Shown here: piece after piece, positions 19,528-29,895 of the stretch
How the letters are laid out: each line of letters starts with the position of its first letter
Numbering within the stretch: position 1 is the stretch's first letter
Origin: Stutzerimonas urumqiensis
GTDB lineage: Bacteria > Pseudomonadota > Gammaproteobacteria > Pseudomonadales > Pseudomonadaceae
Direction: 5' to 3'
DNA length: 64,000 bases
Assembly: GCF_003640395.1 (NCBI RefSeq)
Contig: NZ_RBZQ01000010.1
Coordinates: 62,001-126,000, forward strand
Made by a program: the position numbers and the translations under genes
The notes under the pieces: generated by a model
Told to the model about the DNA's origin: nothing
What the model saw: the letters and a program-made list of their open reading frames with translations, nothing else
Database searches by the model: none

Positions 19528-20352
19528 TTAACGGCTGCCCACCTGCTGTTCCAGCAACGTTTTGTTGGCGATCGAGACGAGTTCGCCCGTATCTAGCAAC
19601 AGGAGGGTTTTAACCGTGCCGATTTCCTCGACCAAGCCCTCCAGATCGCCAACCCGTACGCGCTGGCCGACGCCATACAGCTCACGCACGTAGATGCCCG
19701 CCAGTATCTGCCCAACCAGATCCCGACTGCCCAGGCCAAGCGCCAGCGCGGCGGCGAGCCCAACGGAAATGAGCGTGATGGCGATCACATAGTTGAGCAG
19801 CTCGGTTTTGACCTCGAGCTGTCCGACCGCGACGGAGATGCTGATCACCACGACCAGCCCCTGAGCGATCCGTGCCAGCCCCCCGGCGTATTCCAGGCCC
19901 ACGCTTTCTGCAGCCCCGCGAACCAGACCGCTGACCAGCTGGGCCAGGAGGATGCCGCCAAGCAGGATCAGCGCCGCGCCAAGCACCTTTGGAACATAGA
20001 GCGCGAGCACATCGAGCGTCGCCGACACGCGCTCGAGCCCGAGGGACTCGGCAGCCGATACCAGAAAGACGAGCAGGACGAACCAATAGATGATCTTGCC
20101 GATCAGGGTCGAAACGGGTGCGCGGATGCCGGCGCGCCCGAGCAGCTTCGTCAGCCCGGTCCCTGCCATCAGCCGATCCAGGCCTAGTTTGGCCAGCACC
20201 TTGGAAAGCAACGTATCGAGCAGCTTCGCCACGGCGAATCCAATCAGCACGACCAGCAACGCACCGAGAAGCCTTGGAATGAAGGCTGCGACCGATGCCC
20301 ACATCGAGCTCATCGCGGTGATCAGGCTTTGTGTCCAGGGATCGAATTGCAT
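19528..20352 (-). CDS. cmpX: CmpX, MscS-type mechanosensitive channel family membrane protein
   Basis: Inner-membrane protein of 274 residues. About five hydrophobic segments (roughly 18-45, 82-105, 118-145, 160-180 and 185-205) are followed by a small MscS-like beta domain (ALGLGSRDLVGQILAGIYVRELYGVGQRV, given here as its opening at about 205-235) ending EQQVGSR. In Pseudomonas cmpX lies upstream of sigX and its loss changes SigX activity and membrane homeostasis. The ATG at 20352 is 3 bp from the crfX stop, so crfX-cmpX-sigX are likely one transcript. Confidence 0.93.
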   Translation of the reverse strand: MQFDPWTQSLITAMSSMWASVAAFIPRLLGALLVVLIGFAVAKLLDTLLSKVLAKLGLDRLMAGTGLTKLLGRAGIRAPVSTLIGKIIYWFVLLVFLVSAAESLGLERVSATLDVLALYVPKVLGAALILLGGILLAQLVSGLVRGAAESVGLEYAGGLARIAQGLVVVISISVAVGQLEVKTELLNYVIAITLISVGLAAALALGLGSRDLVGQILAGIYVRELYGVGQRVRVGDLEGLVEEIGTVKTLLLLDTGELVSIANKTLLEQQVGSR

Positions 20353-20355
20353 GAT

Positions 20356-20592
20356 TCAGCCAGCCTTGTTGGTCGAGCGTTGAGTGCGCCGCGAAACGGG
20401 CGCGCGATGATTGGAACCCGCCGCAAAGGCGGTAACGACAACCTGCCCCCACAGCCCCATCAAGCCGAAAAGATCGCCGACACCGACCTGCCGGTTAGCG
20501 GTTTTCAGGACGCGATCAAGGCAGGCGTCATCGTTACGCGGAGGCGACGCTTTGAGCAGATCGCGCAGGGACTCTTCGAAAGGATCGTGCAT
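20356..20592 (-). CDS. crfX: CrfX, small conserved protein of the sigX locus
   Basis: 78 residues, no signal peptide, no known domain. The N-terminus MHDPFEESLRDLL and the position directly before cmpX match CrfX of other Pseudomonas, a SigX-regulated protein of unknown function. The charged N-terminal half is followed by a short hydrophobic segment (about 38-57) and a basic tail. It lies 70 bp downstream of cmaX and 3 bp before cmpX. Confidence 0.87.
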   Translation of the reverse strand: MHDPFEESLRDLLKASPPRNDDACLDRVLKTANRQVGVGDLFGLMGLWGQVVVTAFAAGSNHRAPVSRRTQRSTNKAG

Positions 20593-20662
20593 GGCAGCCT
20601 GAACGAGAAAACCAAGAAACGTTATGTCCGTGCTAGACGGCCGCGAGCGGCTTCAGGTCACA

Positions 20663-21649
20663 TCAGAGCCAGCGCAGCAACCGGAAGACCCACCACTGAA
20701 GGACGGCGATACCTCCGACGACCAGGCAGGCGGCGATGAAACCGTAGGGGTTGTCCGCGCCGGGAATTCCACCGACGTTCATGCCCAGCAAGCCCGTCAC
20801 AAACGTCATGGGCAGGAAGAAGCCGGTGGTGATTCCGAGCAGGTACATGGTGCGCGTCATCCGGTCACTGCGCCGACGCTGCTCCGCTTCCAGCACCAGG
20901 TTGACCCGCTCTCTCACCAGATCGAGTTCCTCGATGAAGCGCACCAGGCGATTGCTCAGCTCGTTCCAGTAATCCGTGTCTTCGGCCGTTGACCACGGCA
21001 GGCGGTTGCGCGTCATCTGGCTATACAGCTCGCGCTGGGGAAGCAGAAAGCGCCTGAGGCTGGCCGCGGTTCGCCGAAGCGAGAACATGCCATCCTGGCC
21101 TGGCTTGTACCGCGGGTCGGCCTCGAGACGATCCTCCTCCCGGTCGATCTGCTCACCGAGCTGCACCACCAATTCGTCGATGCGCTCGGTCAGCGAGTCA
21201 GCCAGGTAGAGCAGCACGTCCGACGCCGTGCGAGGCCCTCGTCCTTGCGACAGATGGCGCAGCACCTCCTCGGTGGCCCGCAGCGGCCGCAGGCGCAGCG
21301 AGATGACCCTCCGCTCGCTCGCATGAATGCGCAGGCTGACCATGTCTTCCGGCACGGCGTCCGGGTTGAGATTCAGCCCTCGCATGAACAACAGCACGGC
21401 ATCATCCGGAAGCATCACCAGGCGCGGCCGCGTGTTCTCCTCGAGCAACAGGTCGCAGGCGAAATCGGATAGCCCGCTGTTGGTTTCGAGCCAGGTGCGC
21501 GCGAGCTCCGAGCTGCGATCCCAATGCAGCCAAAGGCTTTCCGTGTCGCCTAGCACCAGACGATCCAAGTCCTGGTAGTCGATGGGCCTGGCTCCGCCGT
21601 GCCCATCCAGCACGAGGGCATGCAAAAGACCGCTGTCGGGTTTCGCCAT
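20663..21649 (-). CDS. cmaX: CmaX, CorA/ZntB-family divalent cation transporter
   Basis: Inner-membrane CorA-like protein; orthologs at this place are called CmaX and resemble the ZntB zinc transporters. 328 residues from ATG at 21649 (MAKPDSGLLHAL). A large soluble alpha/beta N-domain and a long helix are followed by two C-terminal membrane segments with the GMN selectivity motif (LLGMNVGG). An in-frame TTG at 21667 is possible but lies inside the rraA terminator. The ATG has no clear ribosome site and only a short leader after that terminator. First gene of the cmaX-crfX-cmpX-sigX-oprF block. Confidence 0.92.
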   Translation of the reverse strand: MAKPDSGLLHALVLDGHGGARPIDYQDLDRLVLGDTESLWLHWDRSSELARTWLETNSGLSDFACDLLLEENTRPRLVMLPDDAVLLFMRGLNLNPDAVPEDMVSLRIHASERRVISLRLRPLRATEEVLRHLSQGRGPRTASDVLLYLADSLTERIDELVVQLGEQIDREEDRLEADPRYKPGQDGMFSLRRTAASLRRFLLPQRELYSQMTRNRLPWSTAEDTDYWNELSNRLVRFIEELDLVRERVNLVLEAEQRRRSDRMTRTMYLLGITTGFFLPMTFVTGLLGMNVGGIPGADNPYGFIAACLVVGGIAVLQWWVFRLLRWL

Positions 21650-21665
21650 GGTCGAAAACACTGCC

Positions 21666-21692
21666 AATAAAAAGCCCGGCGCTGGCCGGGCT
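21666..21692 (-). terminator. Intrinsic terminator of rraA
   Basis: In the minus sense AGCCCGGC and GCCGGGCT form an 8-bp stem around a 4-nt loop, followed by TTTTTATT. It lies between the rraA stop and cmaX and separates the two units, so cmaX needs readthrough or its own promoter. Confidence 0.85.
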
Positions 21693-21709
21693 GGTCGTTC
21701 GGAAATGGA

Positions 21710-22198
21710 TCAGCCCTGCGCGTCGAGCGCCTTGGGCGAAACGATGATGCCGTTGTTATCGGCATAGAGGTATTCACCAGGGCGGAAGGTCACGCCGCAA
21801 AACGTCACGTCGACGTTCAGCTCGCCAACGCCGCGCTTGAGCGACTTGAGCGGATGCGAGGCCAGCGCCTGAACGCCAAGGTCGATCTGAGCCACGACGT
21901 CGACATCGCGGATGCAGCCATAGACGACGATGCCTTCCCAGCCGTTGCGGGACGCCTTCTCAGCCAGCATGTCACCGAGCAGCGCGCACCGCAGCGAACC
22001 GCCGCCATCGACGACCAGCACCTTGCCTTCACCGTCGAGCTCGACCTGCTCCTTGACGACCGAATTGTCCTCGTGACACTTCACGGTGACGATCTGACCG
22101 CCAAAGGAGTCCCGCCCACCGAAGTTGGTGAACATGGGCTCGACTACGCGCACGATGTCGCCGTAGGCGTCGCAAAGATCGGGGGTTACGTATTGCAT
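21710..22198 (-). CDS. rraA: Ribonuclease E activity regulator RraA family protein
   Basis: 162-residue trimeric protein related to RraA, which binds RNase E and inhibits RNA decay; many relatives are also HMG/CHA aldolases. The start ATG (22198, [12 protein letters not shown]) follows GGAG. Visible family blocks are [22 protein letters not shown] and [14 protein letters not shown]. The aldolase-type G-D-(x)20-R-D pattern is present, so both names are possible; the length and the tail fit RraA. It is a single unit with its own terminator. Confidence 0.93.
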   Translation of the reverse strand: MQYVTPDLCDAYGDIVRVVEPMFTNFGGRDSFGGQIVTVKCHEDNSVVKEQVELDGEGKVLVVDGGGSLRCALLGDMLAEKASRNGWEGIVVYGCIRDVDVVAQIDLGVQALASHPLKSLKRGVGELNVDVTFCGVTFRPGEYLYADNNGIIVSPKALDAQG

Positions 22199-22350
22199 GC
22201 ATGACTCCTTGTTCGGATGACGTCACCGCTTGAGCGCCCGCGCAGTTCAACTTGTTGCTGAGGCCGCATTTGAAACGCTTCGGGCGCCGTCCCGCAAGCC
22301 GGCGATGCGCTTCGCTGGACCGATCGCCCAAGCGCCGCGAAGAAAGCGGC

Positions 22351-22382
22351 AAGAAACAAGAAGGGGCGTCGCCGCCCCTTCT
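22351..22382 (-). terminator. Intrinsic terminator of ppsA
   Basis: A perfect 10-bp stem AGAAGGGGCG (22359-22368) pairs with CGCCCCTTCT (22373-22382) around TCGC. In the minus sense it is followed by TGTTTCTT, 8 bp past the ppsA stop. Confidence 0.85.
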
Positions 22383-22389
22383 GCTCGCC

Positions 22390-24759
22390 TTAGATTTCGG
22401 CTTCGGCGAGGAAGAACCACGTATCGAGCACCGAATCCGGGTTCAGCGACACGCTTTCGATGCCCTGCTCCATCAGCCATTTCGCCAGATCCGGATGATC
22501 GGACGGGCCCTGACCGCAGATGCCGATGTACTTGCCGGCCTTGTTGCACGCCTGGATGGCGTTGGACAGCAGCTTCTTGACCGCCGGATTCCGCTCGTCG
22601 AACAGGTGCGCGATGATGCCAGAGTCGCGATCCAGACCCAGCGTCAGCTGAGTCATGTCGTTGGAACCGATCGAGAAACCGTCGAAATACTCGAGGAACT
22701 CATCAGCCAGCAGCGCGTTGGATGGCAGCTCGCACATCATGATGACGCGCAAGCCGTTCTCGCCGCGCTTGAGGCCGTAATGCCCGAGCAGGTCGACGAC
22801 TTGCGAAGCCTCGCCCAGCGTTCTCACGAACGGCACCATCAGCTCGACGTTCGTCAGCCCCATCACGTCGCGGACCTTCTTCATGGCCCGGCATTCGAGT
22901 TCGAAGCAATCGCGGAAGTTGTCGCTGATATAACGGGACGCACCGCGGAAGCCCAGCATCGGGTTCTCTTCCTCGGGCTCGTAGAGCTTGCCGCCGATCA
23001 GATTGGCGTATTCGTTCGACTTGAAGTCGGACAGCCGCACGATGACCTTCTTGGGCCAGAACGCCGCCGCGAGCGTACTGACGCCCTCGACCAGCTTGTC
23101 GACGTAGAAGCTCACCGGATCGGCGTAACCCGCGATCCGCTTCTCGACGCTGGCCTTGACGTCGGCCGGCAACGAATCGAAGTTCAACAGCGCCTTGGGA
23201 TGCACGCCGATCATGCGGTTGATGATGAATTCGAGCCGTGCCAGACCGACCCCTTCGTTCGGCAGCTGGGCGAAATCGAACGCACGGTCCGGATTGCCGA
23301 CGTTCATCATGATCTTGAATGCCAGTGCCGGCATGGCATCGATCGAATTCTGACGAATATCGAAGCCCAGCTCGCCCTCGAAGATCAAGCCGGTGTCGCC
23401 CTCGGCGCACGAGACCGTAACCCGCTGACCATCCTGCAGCAGCTCGGTCGCGTTGCCGCAGCCGACGACGGCCGGGATGCCCAGCTCGCGGGCGATGATC
23501 GCGGCATGGCAGGTACGGCCGCCGCGATTGGTGACGATGGCACTGGCGCGCTTCATCACCGGCTCCCAGTCCGGGTCGGTCATGTCGGAGACCAGCACGT
23601 CGCCCGGCTGCACCTTGTCCATTTCCGACACGTCATGGATGACCTTGACCGGACCGGCACCGATACGCTGGCCGATCGCGCGACCTTCCACCAGGACCTT
23701 GCCCTTCTCCTTGAGCAGGTAACGCTCCATGACGGTCGCGCTTGCGCGGCTCTTAACCGTTTCGGGGCGCGCCTGCACGATGTACAGCTTGCCGTCGTCG
23801 CCGTCCTTCGCCCACTCGATGTCCATCGGACGACCGTAGTGCTTCTCGATGATCAGCGCCTGCTTGGCCAGCTCGGTGACCTCGTCGTCGCTGAGCGCGA
23901 AGCGGGCACGGTCGGCCTTGTCCACTTCGACGGTCTTGACCGACTTGCCGGCCTTGGCCTCGTCGCCGTAGATCATCTTGATGGCCTTGCTGCCCAGGTT
24001 GCGGCGCAGGATCGCCGGGCGACCCGCTTCGAGCGTGGGCTTGTGAACGTAGAATTCATCCGGGTTGACCGCGCCCTGAACGACCGTCTCGCCCAGGCCA
24101 TAGGCGCCGGTGATGAACACCACGTCGCGGAAGCCCGATTCGGTGTCCAGGGTGAACATGACGCCCGCGGTTCCGATTTCGGAACGAACCATGCGCTGTA
24201 CGCCCGCCGACAGTGCGACGAGCTTGTGATCGAACCCCTGATGCACGCGATAGGCGATCGCGCGGTCGTTGAACAGCGAGGCGAACACTTCCTTCGCGGC
24301 GCGGATGACGTTGTCGACGCCGCGAATGTTCAGGAAGGTTTCCTGCTGACCGGCGAACGAGGCATCCGGGAGGTCTTCGGCCGTCGCCGAAGAGCGCACG
24401 GCCACCGCCATGTTGTCATTGCCACCGGACATCTCGGCGAAGGCGGAGCGGATGTCCTGGTCGAGCTGCGCCGGGAATTCGGCTTCCATCACCCACTGAC
24501 GGATCTGGGCGCCGGCCTTGGCGAGCGCGTTGACGTCATCGACATCGAGCGCGTCGAGCAGCGCATGAATCCGATCGTTCAAACCGCTCTGGTCGAGAAA
24601 GTCGCGATAGGCCTGGGCCGTAGTGGCGAAACCGCCGGGAACCGAAACGCCAGCGCCCGCCAGGTTGCTGATCATTTCGCCGAGGGATGCGTTCTTGCCC
24701 CCCACTCGCTCCACATCGTGGACGCCGAGCTTATCGAGGGAAACTACGTACTCTACCAA
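22390..24759 (-). CDS. ppsA: Phosphoenolpyruvate synthase
   Basis: Makes PEP from pyruvate and ATP (giving AMP and phosphate) for gluconeogenesis. 789 residues: N-terminal ATP-grasp-like nucleotide domain ([30 protein letters not shown] as its core), the phosphohistidine domain with GGRTCHAAI, and a C-terminal PEP/pyruvate TIM barrel ([19 protein letters not shown]). The start is TTG at 24759 after GGAGAATCACC; second residue Val matches the family [10 protein letters not shown]. Divergent from ppsR, whose product regulates it by phosphorylating and dephosphorylating a Thr near the catalytic His. Confidence 0.97.
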   Translation of the reverse strand: MVEYVVSLDKLGVHDVERVGGKNASLGEMISNLAGAGVSVPGGFATTAQAYRDFLDQSGLNDRIHALLDALDVDDVNALAKAGAQIRQWVMEAEFPAQLDQDIRSAFAEMSGGNDNMAVAVRSSATAEDLPDASFAGQQETFLNIRGVDNVIRAAKEVFASLFNDRAIAYRVHQGFDHKLVALSAGVQRMVRSEIGTAGVMFTLDTESGFRDVVFITGAYGLGETVVQGAVNPDEFYVHKPTLEAGRPAILRRNLGSKAIKMIYGDEAKAGKSVKTVEVDKADRARFALSDDEVTELAKQALIIEKHYGRPMDIEWAKDGDDGKLYIVQARPETVKSRASATVMERYLLKEKGKVLVEGRAIGQRIGAGPVKVIHDVSEMDKVQPGDVLVSDMTDPDWEPVMKRASAIVTNRGGRTCHAAIIARELGIPAVVGCGNATELLQDGQRVTVSCAEGDTGLIFEGELGFDIRQNSIDAMPALAFKIMMNVGNPDRAFDFAQLPNEGVGLARLEFIINRMIGVHPKALLNFDSLPADVKASVEKRIAGYADPVSFYVDKLVEGVSTLAAAFWPKKVIVRLSDFKSNEYANLIGGKLYEPEEENPMLGFRGASRYISDNFRDCFELECRAMKKVRDVMGLTNVELMVPFVRTLGEASQVVDLLGHYGLKRGENGLRVIMMCELPSNALLADEFLEYFDGFSIGSNDMTQLTLGLDRDSGIIAHLFDERNPAVKKLLSNAIQACNKAGKYIGICGQGPSDHPDLAKWLMEQGIESVSLNPDSVLDTWFFLAEAEI

Positions 24760-24918
24760 GGTGATTCTCCACTTCTATGTTGGAAAACTCGGACGGATCC
24801 CATCCGTGCGGTTGTGGCCCGGCCTATCGAAATAAGTGACAATGCCTGCCATTCGGGCTCGGCGAAGCGCGGCGTACTATAGCCGAGAACCGTTCTTGAC
24901 TTAAGGCCCATAGGTGCG

Positions 24919-25737
24919 ATGAAAAGAACCGCTTTCTTTATTTCAGACGGTACCGGTATCACGGCAGAAACCCTGGGCCAGAGTCTGCTTGCGCAATTCG
25001 AGAACATCAGTTTCAAGAAGGTCACGCGCCCGTATATCGATACGGCGGACAAAGCGCGTGCGATGGTGCAGCAAATCAACGAAGCGGCGGTCCGCGACGG
25101 TGCGCGCCCGATCATATTCGACACGCTGGTGAACCAGGAAATACGCGACATACTCGCCGAATCCAATGGCTTCATGATCGACATCTTTTCTTCATTCCTT
25201 GCTCCACTGGAACATGAACTGATGTCCCATTCCTCTTATTCCGTCGGTAAATCCCATTCCATCGGTCACAACAGCAATTACATGGAGCGAATCGAGGCGG
25301 TCAACTTCGCACTCGATAACGACGATGGCGCTCGCACGCACTACTACGACAAGGCCGATCTGATTCTCATCGGTGTGTCGCGCTGCGGTAAGACACCGAC
25401 CTGCCTCTACATGGCCATGCAATTCGGCATTCGAGCGGCCAACTATCCGCTCACCGAAGAGGACATGGAGCGTCTGCAATTACCCGCCGCGCTCAAGAAT
25501 CACCGCGAGAAACTCTTCGGCCTGACGATCGATCCCGACCGCCTCACCGCCATCCGCCACGAGCGCAAGCCCAACAGCCGTTATGCCAGCTTCGCCCAGT
25601 GCGAGTTCGAAGTACGCGAAGTGGAAAGCCTCTTCCGTCGCGAAAACATCAACTTCATCAACTCCACCCATTTCTCGGTCGAGGAAATTTCCGCAAAGAT
25701 CCTCGTGGAGAAAGGCGTCGAGCGCCGGCTCAAATGA
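24919..25737 (+). CDS. ppsR: PEP synthase regulatory protein (bifunctional kinase/pyrophosphorylase)
   Basis: DUF299-family protein that inactivates PpsA by ADP-dependent phosphorylation of an active-site threonine and reactivates it by phosphate-dependent removal. 272 residues starting [15 protein letters not shown], with the P-loop GVSRCGKT at 152-159. Divergent from ppsA across about 160 bp, the conserved arrangement in gammaproteobacteria, which supports PpsA rather than PPDK as its target. Confidence 0.96.
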   Translation: MKRTAFFISDGTGITAETLGQSLLAQFENISFKKVTRPYIDTADKARAMVQQINEAAVRDGARPIIFDTLVNQEIRDILAESNGFMIDIFSSFLAPLEHELMSHSSYSVGKSHSIGHNSNYMERIEAVNFALDNDDGARTHYYDKADLILIGVSRCGKTPTCLYMAMQFGIRAANYPLTEEDMERLQLPAALKNHREKLFGLTIDPDRLTAIRHERKPNSRYASFAQCEFEVREVESLFRRENINFINSTHFSVEEISAKILVEKGVERRLK

Positions 25738-25944
25738 ATCGGCCCGTTCGCTAGACAGCAGGATCGGCGGTTAGTGCGGTTGCAGGGCGGTTTTCGGGCG
25801 AATGGTCCGTCCCGCCCCATGAGAAGCGAGGCGCGACGAGCACGCCGCACCGCTTGATCGAGCCGACGTAGCAAGCCTGTGCGTGCTGGCCCTATCGCCG
25901 GCGCTATGAGTAAGCGAACCGAAAGACCGCCGCCGGCCGCGCTT

Positions 25945-27135
25945 TCAGAACGCGTCGCCCGGAATACGAACCCACCCTTCCATCAGGATGCGCGCACTGC
26001 GGCTCATCACGGCCTTGGCGACGACCCATTGGCCCTGCGCCTGCCGTGCCTCGGCGCCGACGCGCAAGGTCCCGGACGGATGGCCGAAGCGCACCGAATC
26101 ACGCACACCGCCCCCCGCGGCCAGGTTGACGACCGTACCGGGAATGGCCGCGGCCGTCGCGATCGCAACCGCCGTCGTGCCCATCATGGCGTGATGAAGC
26201 TTGCCCATCGACATGGCGCGCACGAGCAGATCGGTGTCGCTGGCGCGGACGTCCTTACCACTGGAAGACCGGTAATCGACTGGGGGCGCGACGAAGGCCA
26301 CCTTGGGTGTGTGCTGGCGCTTGGCGGCTTCCGATAGCTCGGCAATCAGCCCCATCCGAAGCGCGCCCTGGGCACGGATGCTTTCGAAGAGCGCAAGCGC
26401 CGCGACGTCGCCGTTGATGTCGTCCTGCAGCTCGGTGCCGCGGTAACCGATGTCCGCAGCATTGACGAAGATGGTCGGGATGCCGGCATTGATCAGCGTT
26501 GCCTGCACCGGACCCAGCTCGGGAATCGTCAGGGTGTCGATGAGGTTGCCGGTCGGGAACATGGCGCCGCCCCCGCCCTCACCCTCGTCGGCCGGGTCGA
26601 TGAACTCTATCTGCACCTCGGCCGCCGGGAAGGTGACGCCATCGAGCTCGAAGTCGCCGGTTTCCTGCACCTGGCCGTCGGTGATCGGCACGTGGGCGAC
26701 GATGGTCTTGCCGATGTTCGCCTGCCAGATGCGAACCGTGCAGTGGCCGTTCGCCGGGATGCGCTCGGGCTCGATGAAGCCGGCGTGGATGGCGAACGAG
26801 CCCACCGCCGCCGACAGGTTGCCGCAGTTGCCGCTCCAGTCGACGAATGCCGAGTCGATCGCGACCTGTCCGAACAGGTAGTCGACGTCGTGTCCGGGCC
26901 GGCTGCTGCGGCTGATGATGACCGTTTTGCTGGTGCTCGAGGTCGCGCCCCCCATGCCGTCGATCTGCTTGCCGTACGGATCGGGGCTGCCGATCACGCG
27001 AAGCAGCAAGGCGTCCCGTGCGACCCCGGGGACGCGCGCAACCTCTGGCAGGTCGTCGAGGCGAAAGAAAACGCCCTTGCTGGTGCCGCCTCGCATGTAG
27101 GTGGCGGGAATACGGATCTGGGATACGTGAGCCAT
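25945..27135 (-). CDS. prpF: 2-methylaconitate cis-trans isomerase
   Basis: PrpF converts the trans-2-methylaconitate made by AcnD to the cis isomer in propionate breakdown. 396 residues from ATG at 27135 (MAHVSQIRIP) with an AGGA site. Family blocks: YMRGGTSKGVFF near the N-terminus, SGNCGNLSAAVGSFA, and GKLHHAMMGTTAVAIA in the middle of the C-terminal half. It is last in the prpB-prpC-acnD-prpF run, 89 bp after acnD, and that gap contains a REP-type inverted pair. No prpD follows it here. Confidence 0.95.
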   Translation of the reverse strand: MAHVSQIRIPATYMRGGTSKGVFFRLDDLPEVARVPGVARDALLLRVIGSPDPYGKQIDGMGGATSSTSKTVIISRSSRPGHDVDYLFGQVAIDSAFVDWSGNCGNLSAAVGSFAIHAGFIEPERIPANGHCTVRIWQANIGKTIVAHVPITDGQVQETGDFELDGVTFPAAEVQIEFIDPADEGEGGGGAMFPTGNLIDTLTIPELGPVQATLINAGIPTIFVNAADIGYRGTELQDDINGDVAALALFESIRAQGALRMGLIAELSEAAKRQHTPKVAFVAPPVDYRSSSGKDVRASDTDLLVRAMSMGKLHHAMMGTTAVAIATAAAIPGTVVNLAAGGGVRDSVRFGHPSGTLRVGAEARQAQGQWVVAKAVMSRSARILMEGWVRIPGDAF

Positions 27136-27161
27136 GGCGAATCCTGAGCAGATGTCGATGC

Positions 27162-27217
27162 GGGCTTGCTCGCGAACCGTGCCACCGCGGCCTCGGTGAT
27201 GGTTCGCGAGCGAGCGC
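27162..27217. repeat. REP-type inverted pair (REPIN-like) between acnD and prpF
   Basis: GGGCTTGCTCGCGAACC (27162-27178) faces GGTTCGCGAGCGAGCGCC (27200-27217), separated by 21 nt; the arms differ at two or three positions. The sequence with the GCTTGCTCGCGAA core and the following CTAC matches the common Pseudomonas REP family. Inside a cotranscribed gap it would form an RNA hairpin that may stabilise the upstream acnD message or lower prpF expression. Confidence 0.8.
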
Positions 27218-27224
27218 CTACGAG

Positions 27225-29831
27225 TTAGTGACGGGCCTGAGCGGTGGGCAGCGTGGATTCGAGGAAATCCTGCGCAAAGCGTTGCAGCACGCCGCCCGCC
27301 TCGTATATCGAGACTTCCTCGTCGCTGTCCAGCCGGCAGAGCACCGGCACCTCCAGGCGCTCCCCGTCACGACGATTCACGACCAGCGTCAGCGTGGCAC
27401 CCGGTCGCCGGGCGCCGAGCACGTCATAGGTCTCGGTGCCGTCCAGCCCAAGCGTCTTGCGGGTCGTGCCGGGCTGGAATTCCAGCGGCAGCACGCCCAT
27501 GCCGATCAAGTTGGTCCGGTGTATGCGCTCGAAGCCTTCAGCCACGATCGCCTCGACCCCGGCCAGTCGCACGCCCTTGGCGGCCCAGTCGCGCGAACTG
27601 CCCTGACCGTAATCGGCACCGGCGATGATGATCAGCGGCTGCTTGCGCTCGAGGTAGGTCTCGATCGCTTCCCACATGCGCGTCACCGTGCCGTCCGGCT
27701 CGATACGGGCGAGCGAGCCCTGCTTGACCTTGCCGTCGATCACCGCCATCTCGTTGATCAGCTTCGGATTGGCGAACGTCGCGCGCTGCGCCGTGAGGTG
27801 GTCGCCACGGTGAGTGGCGTAGGAATTGAAGTCCTCCTCCGGCAGGCCCATCTTCGCCAGGTATTCGCCGGCCGCGCTGTCGGCCAGAATCGCATTCGAC
27901 GGCGACAGGTGATCGGTGGTGATGTTGTCACCGAGCAGCGCCAGCGGCCGCATGCCCCTGAGCGAGCGCTCGCCGGCCAGCGCGCCTTCCCAGTAAGGCG
28001 GACGGCGGATGTAGGTACTCATCGGTCGCCAGTCGTACAGCGGACTGACCTGGCTGGCCGCCTCGCGGGTGATGTCGAACATCGGGATATAGACCTGGCG
28101 GAAATGGTCCGGCTTGACCGATGCCTTGACCACCGACTCGATCTCCTCATCGCTCGGCCAGATGTCCTTCAGACGGATTTCACGCCCATCGACGATGCCG
28201 AGCACATCCTTCTCGATGTCGAACCGGATGGTGCCGGCGATCGCATAGGCGACCACCAAGGGCGGCGAAGCAAGGAAGGCCTGCTTGGCGTACGGATGGA
28301 TACGCCCATCGAAATTGCGATTGCCTGACAGCACGGCCGTGGCATACAGATCGCGTTCGACGATTTCCTGCTGGATTGCCGGGTCGAGCGCGCCGGACAT
28401 TCCGTTGCAGGTGGTGCAGGCGAAGGCAACGATGCCGAAGCCCAGCTGCTCCAGTTCTTGTTCCAGCCCCGCTTCTTCGAGGTAAAGCTTCACGGCCTTC
28501 GAACCGGGCGCGAGCGAGGACTTGACCCACGGCTTACGGCTCAGGCCCAGCCGGTTCGCGTTGCGCGCCAGCAGGCCCGCCGCGATCACGTTGCGCGGGT
28601 TGCTGGTGTTGGTGCAGCTCGTGATGGCCGCGATGATCACGGCGCCGTCGGGCATCGCGCCTGGCACCTCGGTCCATTGCCCGGCGATCCCGCGGGCGGC
28701 CAGTTCGGTGGTCGCGACCCGGGCATGCGGGTTCGAAGGGCCCGCCATGTTGCGCACGACGGAAGACAGATCGAAACGAAGGGTGCGCTCGTAGCGCGCC
28801 GCACCCAGGCTGTCGGCCCACAAACCGGTGTGCCGCGCATAGGTTTCGACCAGTCGCACCTGCTCCTCGTCCCGGCCAGTCAGGCGCAGGTACTCGATGG
28901 TCTGCTCGTCGATGAAGAACATCGCTGCCGTGGCGCCGTACTCGGGCGCCATGTTCGAAACGGTCGCCCGATCGCCCAGGGTCAGCGCCGAGGCGCCTTC
29001 GCCATGGAACTCCAGGTAGGCGCCCACCACGCGCTCCTTGCGCAGGAATTCGGTCAGCGCGAGCACCATGTCGGTGGCGGTGATGCCGGGTTGCAGCCGG
29101 CCGTTCAGCTCGACACCGACGATGTCGGGCAGACGCATCCACGACGCCCGGCCGAGCATGACGTTCTCCGCCTCCAGGCCACCCACGCCGATGGCAATCA
29201 CGCCGAGCGAGTCGACGTGCGGCGTGTGGCTGTCGGTGCCCACGCAGGTATCGGGAAACGCCACGCCGTCACGCGCCTGGATCACCGGCGACATCTTCTC
29301 CAGATTGATCTGATGCATGATCCCGTTGCCCGGCGGAATGACATCGACATTCTCGAACGCCCGCTTGGTCCACTCGATGAAGTGGAAGCGGTCTTCGTTG
29401 CGCCGGTCCTCGATCGCCCGGTTCTTCTCGAACGCCTGCGGATCGAACCCGCCACACTCCACCGCCAGCGAGTGGTCGACGATCAGCTGCACCGGCACTA
29501 CGGGATTGACCTTCGCCGGGTCCCCGCCCCCGTCGGCGATGGCGTCGCGCAGACCGGCCAGGTCGACCAGCGCGGTCTGGCCAAGAATGTCGTGGCAGAC
29601 CACACGGGCTGGATACCACGGGAAATCCAGGTCGCGGCGTCGCTCGATCAACTGTCGGAGCGAATCGGTCAGTGCGTCCGGATCACAACGTCGCACCAGG
29701 TTCTCGGCCAGCACACGCGAGGTGTACGGGAACTGTTCATAGGCACCGGGCTGGATCTGCTCGACCGCCGCACGGGCATCGAAGTAATCCAGCGCCGTTC
29801 CCGGCAGGGGCTTGCGGAAGGCAGTGTTCAT
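27225..29831 (-). CDS. acnD: 2-methylcitrate dehydratase, aconitase-like (AcnD)
   Basis: Fe/S enzyme that dehydrates 2-methylcitrate to 2-methylaconitate and replaces PrpD when PrpF is present. 868 residues from ATG at 29831 (MNTAFRKPLP); the frame extends upstream into prpC but without homology. Aconitase signatures: DTCVGTDSHTPHVD, the cluster motif ITSCTNTSNPRN, the second Cys pair in ACTTCNG, and the swivel segment DYGQGSSRDWAAKG. It follows prpC by about 64 bp. The AcnA-type layout without a HEAT domain sets it apart from AcnB. Confidence 0.96.
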   Translation of the reverse strand: MNTAFRKPLPGTALDYFDARAAVEQIQPGAYEQFPYTSRVLAENLVRRCDPDALTDSLRQLIERRRDLDFPWYPARVVCHDILGQTALVDLAGLRDAIADGGGDPAKVNPVVPVQLIVDHSLAVECGGFDPQAFEKNRAIEDRRNEDRFHFIEWTKRAFENVDVIPPGNGIMHQINLEKMSPVIQARDGVAFPDTCVGTDSHTPHVDSLGVIAIGVGGLEAENVMLGRASWMRLPDIVGVELNGRLQPGITATDMVLALTEFLRKERVVGAYLEFHGEGASALTLGDRATVSNMAPEYGATAAMFFIDEQTIEYLRLTGRDEEQVRLVETYARHTGLWADSLGAARYERTLRFDLSSVVRNMAGPSNPHARVATTELAARGIAGQWTEVPGAMPDGAVIIAAITSCTNTSNPRNVIAAGLLARNANRLGLSRKPWVKSSLAPGSKAVKLYLEEAGLEQELEQLGFGIVAFACTTCNGMSGALDPAIQQEIVERDLYATAVLSGNRNFDGRIHPYAKQAFLASPPLVVAYAIAGTIRFDIEKDVLGIVDGREIRLKDIWPSDEEIESVVKASVKPDHFRQVYIPMFDITREAASQVSPLYDWRPMSTYIRRPPYWEGALAGERSLRGMRPLALLGDNITTDHLSPSNAILADSAAGEYLAKMGLPEEDFNSYATHRGDHLTAQRATFANPKLINEMAVIDGKVKQGSLARIEPDGTVTRMWEAIETYLERKQPLIIIAGADYGQGSSRDWAAKGVRLAGVEAIVAEGFERIHRTNLIGMGVLPLEFQPGTTRKTLGLDGTETYDVLGARRPGATLTLVVNRRDGERLEVPVLCRLDSDEEVSIYEAGGVLQRFAQDFLESTLPTAQARH

Positions 29832-29895
29832 GGTGGACTCGTTCAGGCTACGGTCTCGTATCGGATCGGGGCGAGTTGTCGCCCCGGATCGGTTG

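Noticed and set aside
22252..24882. A very long open frame opposite ppsA
   Set aside because: It mirrors ppsA codons in a high-GC gene, shows no domain and its composition is His/Arg/Asp rich, typical for antisense shadows.
24757..24918. Operator-like symmetry between ppsA and ppsR
   Set aside because: I could not find a convincing palindrome or promoter pair; only the divergent layout is supported.
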